DNA of 64,000 nt, taken from assembly GCF_025639805.1 (NCBI RefSeq), contig NZ_CP106735.1, forward strand, positions 4,063,501 to 4,127,500, read 5' to 3'. Shown here in pieces: positions 57,136 to 64,000 of this stretch. Position 1 is the first letter of the stretch. Each line of letters begins with the position of its first letter. A model generated the notes under the pieces. The model saw nothing but the letters and a program-made list of their open reading frames with translations. It did not search any database and was not told the origin of the DNA. Source of the DNA: Reichenbachiella carrageenanivorans. GTDB lineage: Bacteria; Bacteroidota; Bacteroidia; Cytophagales; Cyclobacteriaceae. The position numbers and the translations under genes are program-made.

Positions 57136-57610
57136 ATCCTATCTGCTTGAGAATAGCTCAGCTTATCATACTACCTACATAATGGAAGACTAAAGCGAAC
57201 AAGAGAAAAATTAAAATAATCATGGTCTTGAGTTTTTTGAGTTTAATCGAAGCAATTCTACAAACGAAAGCTGGTTTTGAGTCAGACCAATTCGTCTTGT
57301 TTCCTTGCTCCTATTTTAAATTTATTTTCAACCTTGATAACTCTATACGCAATAGTACCTTGCAAGGCCAAGTACTGGGTGAAATATTTAAAAAAACACT
57401 CATTTTCTTTATTAAATTCAATCACTTATTTGAATAATTAAAATTTTACCCTTCCTATTCAGCATATTCTTCTATCAACTTTGCTACGTTCACCTTCTCG
57501 ACAAACAACACTTGTCACTCATCAACCGAGAAATATGCCTGACTGGTAGAATATAATTGAATAGCTAGAGGAGAGTATTTAGATTTGTAGAGACAGATAA
57601 GAAGACGCAC
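57136..57610. other. Divergent intergenic region between padR-type gene and PorV2
   Basis: 475 bases, AT-rich. It holds the PorV2 promoter at 57557-57587. A 71-codon open frame at 57222-57437 has no homologue-like features and was not accepted. Nothing else recognised. Confidence 0.5.
57557..57587 (+). promoter_or_regulatory. Bacteroidota promoter of the PorV2-PorU2 operon
   Basis: TTG (57557-57559), a 20-base spacer and a perfect TAGATTTG (57580-57587) -7 box. It is 23 bases before the GTG start. Confidence 0.65.
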
Positions 57611-58687
57611 GTGAGAATAGTCATTGCTGCCATCGTGGGATGGCTAAGTATAAGCACCTCTTTTGCACAGTCCAATACTCCCAAATACAGTAATGAATTT
57701 TTGGCTATTGGAGTGAATGCTCGTGCATTGGGCATGGCTAGCGCTTTTACTGCTGTAGCAAACGACGTAAGCGCTGGCTACTGGAACCCCTCTGGACTGA
57801 CCCAGCTCGAATACCAATACGATGTATCCGTAATGCACGCCCAATATTTTGCAGGCATAGCCAACTACGACTACCTGGGATTTGCAACCAAAATTGACTC
57901 TGTGAGCTCCCTTGGACTTTCCGTGATTCGTTTCGGCATCGACGACATCCCTGACACCCGTTTTCTCTACGACGCCAACGGCGCGCTCAACTACGACAAC
58001 ATTCAATTTTTCTCTGCTTCAGACTATGCCTTCTTGTTTTCATATGCTCGTAAATTAGACTGGTTGGGCGGATTAGATGTAGGAGGCAATGCCAAAATTA
58101 TCTATCGCCATGCGGGGAATTTTGCTACAGCCTGGGGCTATGGCATAGACCTAAGCGCCACCAAATCCTTCAAAAACCTGCAACTTGCTGTGATGCTCAA
58201 AGACATCACAGGCACCTACAACGCTTGGTCGCACAACACCGAACTGGTCGCTGACATCTACACTCAAACAGGGAATGTGATCCCCGAAAATTCTATTGAA
58301 ATCACACTGCCCCGAGCCGTCATTGGTGCCAGCTACACCTTTGCGATCAAACAGAAATTTGGCCTACTGCTTGCCCTCGACTTAGAGACGACCACGGATG
58401 GTAAGCGAAACACACTCATCAAGACCAACTCCGTATCGATAGACCCTAGGTTTGGCTTAGAAGCCAGCTACCTATCCTTATTTTTCTTACGGTTTGGCGC
58501 AGGCCAATTTCAAGAAATTCAGAATTTCGACCGTTCTACCTCCATGGTTTACCAGCCCAATTTTGGCATTGGTGTCAAGCTCAAAAACTTCAACATCGAC
58601 TATGCACTGACCGACATTGGCGATCAAGCAGAAACCCCTTACTCGCATGTTATTTCACTTAAACTTGGATTTGATGATAAGAAATAA
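57611..58687 (+). CDS. porV2: PorV2-like T9SS outer-membrane barrel protein
   Basis: 358 residues from GTG at 57611. Signal peptide to STSFAQ (~20). The mature segment EFLAIGVNARALGMASAFTAVANDVSAGYWNPSGLTQLEYQYDVSVMHAQYFAGIANYDYLGFA is the PorV/UPF0164 (FadL-like) signature. It is a ~14-strand outer-membrane barrel that presents T9SS cargo to the sortase. The following PorU2-like peptidase gene overlaps by 14 bases, which fixes its identity as the PorV2 class. Confidence 0.88.
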   Translation: MRIVIAAIVGWLSISTSFAQSNTPKYSNEFLAIGVNARALGMASAFTAVANDVSAGYWNPSGLTQLEYQYDVSVMHAQYFAGIANYDYLGFATKIDSVSSLGLSVIRFGIDDIPDTRFLYDANGALNYDNIQFFSASDYAFLFSYARKLDWLGGLDVGGNAKIIYRHAGNFATAWGYGIDLSATKSFKNLQLAVMLKDITGTYNAWSHNTELVADIYTQTGNVIPENSIEITLPRAVIGASYTFAIKQKFGLLLALDLETTTDGKRNTLIKTNSVSIDPRFGLEASYLSLFFLRFGAGQFQEIQNFDRSTSMVYQPNFGIGVKLKNFNIDYALTDIGDQAETPYSHVISLKLGFDDKK

Positions 58688-61600
58688 GTGTTATACCGTA
58701 CTCTTCCTTCTCCTTGTAGCGTTTCAAGCCGCAGGTCAGCCCTATGGCAATGAATGGATAGACACAAACCAACGTTACTTCAAAATCAACATTGGAGAAA
58801 ATGGCATCTACCGCATGTCTCGCACGGATTTGGCCGATTTCGGATTTCCTGTAGGTAGTGTAGACCCTAGAAAAATTCAGCTCTTTCACCTAGGACAAGA
58901 AGTAGCTATCCATCTCGAAGGTCAACTCGACGGCACCTTTGATCTGTCTGACTATCTGGAATTTTATGCTGAAAAAAGTAATGGAAGTACAGACACGCCA
59001 CTCTACACTAATCCTGCGACACAACCACATACGTTTTACAATATTTTTTCGGACAGTTCTGCCTATTTTCTGACTTACAAACTCGATCTACAAACAGGCA
59101 AGCGGATGGGAGATTTTTATGAAAACAATGTGGGTGGACTTGCTGCACAAAATTATCACATCAGTGAAAACCTAAACCTACGAACAACTACCTACTACGA
59201 AGGACAGAGCTATGGATCAGGGGAAGAGATCGTACTACCTACCTACGACGTAGGAGAAGGCTGGACGGGACCATTTGCGTCTCGCGGACAAAATATAGAC
59301 AACAATATCACAGGACTTATCAACGAAGTGCAAGCCGACTACACCCCCAACATCAAGGTACTCCTTGTAGGAGGTAATAACAACAGTCATGATGTAACAA
59401 TACTGGTAGGCCCAAACTCTGGGTCGCTACGAACAATAGCCACGGCTACATTCGATGCCGACGAAAATTATTTGGTTTCAGAAAACATTGCATGGACAGA
59501 CATTTCTGCCAGTGGGAACCTGACCGTAAGGGCTACAGTAAATGGTGTATCAGGTGCTGCCGATCGTGTTTCTGTATCCTACATCTCTGTAAACTACAGC
59601 AAAGCCTACAACATGAATTCAGAAACAAGTGCACGAATAGTCATGAAAACCAATGCTGGAAACAAATCCTATATAGAAGTAACCAATGCTCCAACCAGTG
59701 TAACTCTCTATGACATCACCAACCCCACAGATCCTATAGACATCGGCATCAACGAAAGTGCAGGCACCTTCCATGCGATGGTCAATAACACCAGCACCCA
59801 GCGTACTTTGTATGCTCAGTCGGGACAAAAAGCGGTGACCAACTTCGAAGAAGTTTCTTTCAACCATTTTAACCCCGCTAATTTTAACTATTTGATGGTC
59901 AGCCATACGTCACTGAGAGGCAGTACTTCCAGCGGACAAGGCGATCAAGTCACTGCGTACAAAAACTACCGCCAATCTGTAGCTGGTGGAGGGCATACTG
60001 TCCTTGACATAGACATTCAAACGATCTTCGACCAATTCAACTATGGCAACCCCTCACCTATCGCAATCAAACGCTTTTGTGAATATGTCTACGACAATGG
60101 CACACCAGAATTTTTATTTCTGATAGGCAAAGCTTCCAACGTACAGGCTAATTATTATCGACAAGATCCGCTAGCTCCTACAAATCGACATTACATTCCC
60201 ACTTATGGATACCCTGGAGCAGATGTACCATTCACTGCAGGGCTCGATGGAGGCACAGGCTACGAGACACTTGCCACTGGCCGAATCAATGCAACAGAAC
60301 CCGACCACATAGAAGCCTATCTCAACAAGGTAATGGAAGAAGAAGCTCTACCGTTCAACACACTTCGTCAGAAAAGTTTGGTTCACCTAAGTGGTGGCAA
60401 CACAGAATCTGAGTTAAGAACATTCAAAATTTATGTCGATGATTTTGCCCGTATTGCCGAAGGAGAATTGCTAGGAGGCGCCTCTACTCAACTGTCTAAA
60501 AACAACAACGACGCAGTAGAACTCATCAACATTTCTGACGAGATCAACGATGGTGTAATGATGGTGACTTTCTTTGGACATTCTAGTGGCAGCGTCACAG
60601 ATATAGAAATAGGGCTTGTCTCTGACCCTGCTTTTGGCTATGCCAACAAAGGAAAATACCCGATCTTTATGGTTAATGGTTGTTTAGCTGGAGACTTCTT
60701 TAGCGAAAACGAGAGTTTTGGAGTAGACTGGATACTAACCCCTGACTTGGGCGCCTTGGGATTTATGGCACATAGCCATGTGGCCTTCTCCAACAATCTC
60801 AGAAGGTTTACAAACCTATATTATGAAGTTGCTTTTACGGAAGAGAATTTCATTGCCAAATCTGTAGGCGAAATCAAAAAAGAAACCGCTAGGAGATATA
60901 TCAACACATACGGCACCTCAGAATCTCCTCTCTCACAAGTACAACTGGTAAATCTACAAGGCGATCCTGCAGTGAAGGTTTTCGGACCAGACAAGCCAGA
61001 CTTGGATATCAACGAAGCCTACTTACAAGCAGGTACTTTCGACGATTCTCAGCTTTTGGCTACAATCGATTCCTTCTATATCGAAATGAATATTAGAAAT
61101 TTTGGGATCTACTCCCCCGACACCTTTGCGATCGCAATCAACCGAACTTTTTCCGACGGGCGAGTGCAAACCATCGGCCCCAACCTGTTTGATCAAGTAC
61201 TTCGCGAAGACACAATACAATTCACCATTCCTAACGATGTGAGCAACCCAGGAGGATTAAATACTTTCAGCATTACCCTAGACCCAGCCAACAAGATCGA
61301 CGAAATGGATAAATCCAACAATACAGCCTCTCTAGACGTTTTTCTCTCCTCAGGCAGTACATTCAACCTGTACCCTAACAACCTATCCATCCAGACCGAA
61401 GCTTTGCAGGAATTCTACTTTCAATCGTCTAATCTACTGGCTGGCCGCAGATCCTTCGACATCCAAGTAGACACTTCATCTACTTTCAACAGTCCATATT
61501 TAATCAGTCAATCTCAGTCTAGTTTAGTCATTGGCAAAGCCAACATCAATTTGGAAGCCACTAGCAGCATTCCCAATGGTAAAGTTTTCTACTGGCGCAC

Positions 61601-63719
61601 GAGGTATTCAGACCCCTTGCCTACCGAAAGCGACGACTGGGTAACCAGCTCTTTTGTATTTGATAAAACCAAAGGGGAAGGGTGGGCACAAACCAATCCG
61701 GCTCAATTTTCCGAATCGTTTACAGAAGGTTTATCCTTAGATCCCTCCACTGGGCTTTGGAGTTTTCTTACTTCACAGCTGCACTTAGAAGTTCAAAACT
61801 ACGGTTCCAATCACCCATCAGCCGACTATCAGGACACAGAAGTGCTACTAGACAACAGAAACTATTTCAATACCAATTCTAATTTAGATGCTGGATGTAG
61901 AAACAACACACTAAATTTTATGGCATTCAAACGCCAATCAAACGTCCCTTTCAAAGCTGTACAAACCCCTGGATATGATGAACTCAACTCGTTGGTATGT
62001 GGACTAGTACCACAAGTCATCTACAACTACACAGAAGGCGATGTGCCTGGTATTTACGGCCCAGAAGTATTGCTCAACAATATAGAAAGTGGTGACAAAG
62101 TACTGATTTTTTCCTTGGGCGATTTCGATTACACCACGCTACCTACTACCCTGCTCGACGACTTGGAGACATTAGGCCTGCAACGTAGTGAACTGAATAC
62201 CATTGCGAGCGGAAGCGACGAACCAATTATCATGCTTGGTGTAAAAGATGCCGCAGCCAATACGGGACTTATCATTCGAGCAGCGACAACACCGGCAAAC
62301 GAGCAACAGCTCAACCTAGACGAACAGCTCAATGGCAGTTTCGATTCTGGGGTGATTTCATCCACTCTCATTGGTCCTGCCCTATCTTGGGATCAAATGA
62401 CAGCTAACATAGGCGACTCCCCTAACCCTGCGGATGACACAAAAAATATAACCTTATATGGTGTGAAATCAGATAAAACCGAAGAAGTGTTGTCTCCACC
62501 TACCTTAGGCACTGATGGGTATGACCTAAGCGCATTGAGTGTGAGCGACTATCCTTACCTCAGACTACAACTGGATGTAGCTGACCCTGTGCAACAAACT
62601 CCTCTTCAACTCAACTCATGGCAAGTAGACTATGAGACTACTCCCGAAGGCCTCCTATTGATCAGCAGCCCCGAAGGTATAGCTGAGTCGGTAGAAGTAC
62701 AAGAAGGTCAACCATACAGCAGCGACTATACTTTCTGGAATTATTCAAAAAAGGACTTTCAGGATTCTATCAAAATCAAATATAATCTACTCAATGTAGG
62801 AAGTTCAATTCAATTTTCTGACTCACTCAATCTACCAGCACTAGCCAGCGGAGACTCTGCCCAGTTTGAATTTAACTTGACAACCATGGGCAATCAGGGA
62901 CTGAACGACATGATCTTAAATTCAAACATCGACTACGCTCATGAATTTTATTCTTTCAACAACACTGTCCGCTTTTCCAACTACCTCAAGGTAAATGCCG
63001 ACGAAACCAACCCATTAGTAGATGTTTCTTTTGATGGTGTACAAATCATGGATGGAGATATCGTATCGCCTACACCGTCTATCGAAGTGTATATCAATGA
63101 CGACAATGCCTTCTTGCTCATGCAAGACACCACAGGGATCAATATCTATCTAAAACAACCTTGTGAAGATTGTGATTATGAACGTGTGGCTTTTAGCAAC
63201 CCAACAGTACAATGGAGCCCTGCTACTACTGATGAAAATTTTAAAGCAACGATCAACCCTGAGCGATTAGAGGATGGCCTGTATGGACTTCGTGTATTGG
63301 CCAATGACGCCTCTGGAAATCCTTCTGGTCTAAAGCCCTACGAAATCAACTTTGAGGTCATCAATGCCTCTACCATCACCAATTTCTACCCATACCCTAA
63401 TCCATTTTCATCAAGTACTCGATTTGTATTTACACTTACAGGATCGGAGTTTCCTGAGGATATTAAAATTCAGATACTTACTGTGACTGGTCGTGTGGTA
63501 AAAGAAATTTTCATGGATGAACTAGGAGCCATCAACATAGGCAATAACAAAACAGACTACGCTTGGGATGGACGAGACAACTATGGAGACCAGTTAGCCA
63601 ATGGCGTATATCTTTACCGTGTACTCATCAAAAATGCTGGAGAAAATTTCAAACATCGAGAAACCTCTGCTGATCGTGGATTCAAAAATGGATTTGGCAA
63701 AATGTACTTACTGAGATAA
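58674..63719 (+). CDS. porU2: PorU2-like T9SS sortase (peptidase C25 family)
   Basis: 1681 residues from ATG at 58674 (MIRNKCYTVLFLLLVAFQAAGQ signal peptide); it overlaps the porV2 stop, consistent with translational coupling. The N-terminal ~380 residues are beta-rich. The gingipain-type C25 domain (~400-760) has the catalytic His in FFGHSSG (~636) and Cys in NGCLAGDF (~670). CARDB-like and other Ig modules follow. The C-terminus (~1570-1681) is a FlgD-like Ig fold (YPNPFSSSTRFVFTL, YAWDGRDNYGDQLANGVYLYRV). PorU-type enzymes cleave the sorting domain and transfer cargo to lipid. The large size fits the PorU2 class. It ends 1 base before the convergent kinase-like gene. Confidence 0.87.
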   Translation: MIRNKCYTVLFLLLVAFQAAGQPYGNEWIDTNQRYFKINIGENGIYRMSRTDLADFGFPVGSVDPRKIQLFHLGQEVAIHLEGQLDGTFDLSDYLEFYAEKSNGSTDTPLYTNPATQPHTFYNIFSDSSAYFLTYKLDLQTGKRMGDFYENNVGGLAAQNYHISENLNLRTTTYYEGQSYGSGEEIVLPTYDVGEGWTGPFASRGQNIDNNITGLINEVQADYTPNIKVLLVGGNNNSHDVTILVGPNSGSLRTIATATFDADENYLVSENIAWTDISASGNLTVRATVNGVSGAADRVSVSYISVNYSKAYNMNSETSARIVMKTNAGNKSYIEVTNAPTSVTLYDITNPTDPIDIGINESAGTFHAMVNNTSTQRTLYAQSGQKAVTNFEEVSFNHFNPANFNYLMVSHTSLRGSTSSGQGDQVTAYKNYRQSVAGGGHTVLDIDIQTIFDQFNYGNPSPIAIKRFCEYVYDNGTPEFLFLIGKASNVQANYYRQDPLAPTNRHYIPTYGYPGADVPFTAGLDGGTGYETLATGRINATEPDHIEAYLNKVMEEEALPFNTLRQKSLVHLSGGNTESELRTFKIYVDDFARIAEGELLGGASTQLSKNNNDAVELINISDEINDGVMMVTFFGHSSGSVTDIEIGLVSDPAFGYANKGKYPIFMVNGCLAGDFFSENESFGVDWILTPDLGALGFMAHSHVAFSNNLRRFTNLYYEVAFTEENFIAKSVGEIKKETARRYINTYGTSESPLSQVQLVNLQGDPAVKVFGPDKPDLDINEAYLQAGTFDDSQLLATIDSFYIEMNIRNFGIYSPDTFAIAINRTFSDGRVQTIGPNLFDQVLREDTIQFTIPNDVSNPGGLNTFSITLDPANKIDEMDKSNNTASLDVFLSSGSTFNLYPNNLSIQTEALQEFYFQSSNLLAGRRSFDIQVDTSSTFNSPYLISQSQSSLVIGKANINLEATSSIPNGKVFYWRTRYSDPLPTESDDWVTSSFVFDKTKGEGWAQTNPAQFSESFTEGLSLDPSTGLWSFLTSQLHLEVQNYGSNHPSADYQDTEVLLDNRNYFNTNSNLDAGCRNNTLNFMAFKRQSNVPFKAVQTPGYDELNSLVCGLVPQVIYNYTEGDVPGIYGPEVLLNNIESGDKVLIFSLGDFDYTTLPTTLLDDLETLGLQRSELNTIASGSDEPIIMLGVKDAAANTGLIIRAATTPANEQQLNLDEQLNGSFDSGVISSTLIGPALSWDQMTANIGDSPNPADDTKNITLYGVKSDKTEEVLSPPTLGTDGYDLSALSVSDYPYLRLQLDVADPVQQTPLQLNSWQVDYETTPEGLLLISSPEGIAESVEVQEGQPYSSDYTFWNYSKKDFQDSIKIKYNLLNVGSSIQFSDSLNLPALASGDSAQFEFNLTTMGNQGLNDMILNSNIDYAHEFYSFNNTVRFSNYLKVNADETNPLVDVSFDGVQIMDGDIVSPTPSIEVYINDDNAFLLMQDTTGINIYLKQPCEDCDYERVAFSNPTVQWSPATTDENFKATINPERLEDGLYGLRVLANDASGNPSGLKPYEINFEVINASTITNFYPYPNPFSSSTRFVFTLTGSEFPEDIKIQILTVTGRVVKEIFMDELGAINIGNNKTDYAWDGRDNYGDQLANGVYLYRVLIKNAGENFKHRETSADRGFKNGFGKMYLLR

Positions 63720-63720
63720 G

Positions 63721-64000
63721 TTATTTCAGTATAGAATTGATCTTTTGCACCACTTTATCAAGGGCTACCGCTTGTTCTTGAATATTTTTCAATTGTGGCT
63801 CGTTAGTTACGCTGCCTTTTTCATGATCCAGGATTTCTAATAAACTTAGTATATTAGATAGCGGACGACGCACCACATGGGCATTGTCATAAGCATAATC
63901 CTCCAACTCGCGATTACGATTCTCTAATTCAATAGTACGTTCATGCACCAGTTCTTCTAGGTTGTTTTGAATGCGTTTGATCTGGCGCTGCTGATTGGTA
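63721..64000 (-). CDS. Kinase-like protein with HisKA-type helix and no ATPase domain (5'-partial)
   Basis: 92 visible residues; the start lies beyond the window (the frame is open to 64000; the GTG at 63948 is internal). A coiled coil (QQRQIKRIQNNLEELVHERTIELENRNRELEDYAYDNA) leads into a HisKA-like helix pair with the putative phospho-His in AHVVRRPLSNILSLLEIL. The protein stops directly after the second helix (VVQKINSILK), so the HATPase domain is missing. Such PAS-HisKA proteins without an ATPase are known in Bacteroidota. The rest of the domain set is outside the window. Confidence 0.7.
   Translation of the reverse strand, partial: TNQQRQIKRIQNNLEELVHERTIELENRNRELEDYAYDNAHVVRRPLSNILSLLEILDHEKGSVTNEPQLKNIQEQAVALDKVVQKINSILK

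Noticed and set aside
57222..57437. 71-codon open frame on the plus strand between PadR and PorV2 genes
   Set aside because: Low-complexity, Phe/Leu-rich, no family resemblance and no promoter; it overlaps an AT-rich spacer and reads like chance.
1..64000. CRISPR arrays, tRNA/rRNA genes, integrases, transposases
   Set aside because: None found on reading both strands; no regularly spaced direct repeats, no cloverleaf and no transposase-like protein.

Overview
This window comes from a Bacteroidota chromosome, most likely a marine member of the Cytophagales. The evidence is: type IX secretion (T9SS) hallmarks (a PorP/SprF protein with its OmpA partner, a type B sorting domain, a type A sorting domain, and a PorV2/PorU2 pair); few recognisable Shine-Dalgarno sites; candidate TAnnTTTG promoter boxes; and many two-component and TPR proteins. 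Genus is not determined. No rRNA, tRNA, CRISPR array, integrase or transposase was seen.

Layout. 1-6.2 kb (+): the end of a giant T9SS type B cargo protein, then PorP/SprF and a TPR/PD40/OmpA protein. 6.3-17.2 kb (-): a small secreted protein, a quinone oxidoreductase, a UvrD/RecB-type helicase-nuclease with no standard start codon, a MacA-like adaptor with TolC, an L-serine dehydratase, thymidylate synthase, an SMP-30 lipoprotein and a small conserved protein. 17.2-21 kb: an outer-membrane barrel and a helix-hairpin-helix protein, two small proteins. 21-25.5 kb (-): a TPR lipoprotein, a 53-residue lipoprotein, a SiaC-type phosphoprotein and a NarL-type two-component pair. 25.7-28.2 kb (+): HrpB helicase.

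28.3-31.3 kb (-) is the most interesting part. It is a protein-bound-sulfur cysteine operon: a cysteine synthase, a JAMM protease, a CysO-like sulfur carrier whose C-terminus runs two residues past the Gly-Gly, and a MoeB/MoeZ-type adenylyltransferase with a rhodanese domain. Upstream of the operon is a 20-codon reading frame with five consecutive Cys codons, enclosed by a long hairpin and followed by an intrinsic terminator 25 bases before the first gene. This has the layout of a cysteine-sensing transcription attenuator.

31.4-35.5 kb (-): L-2-hydroxyglutarate oxidase, MsrB, an outer-membrane barrel, a DM13 lipoprotein and a secreted unknown. 35.6-39.5 kb (-): a TPR histidine kinase with a response regulator whose phosphatase-like output domain looks catalytically dead. 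40.7-46.9 kb (-): two very large exported proteins, one with a T9SS type A tail and one with an S74 chaperone domain. 47-51.6 kb: RNase HII, TsaC, phosphoglycerate kinase and a GC-richer pseudouridine synthase. 51.8-57.1 kb: small unknowns, an intergenic double hairpin, and a PadR/PspC-GIN pair. 57.6-63.7 kb (+): PorV2 and PorU2. The window ends inside a kinase-like protein on the minus strand.
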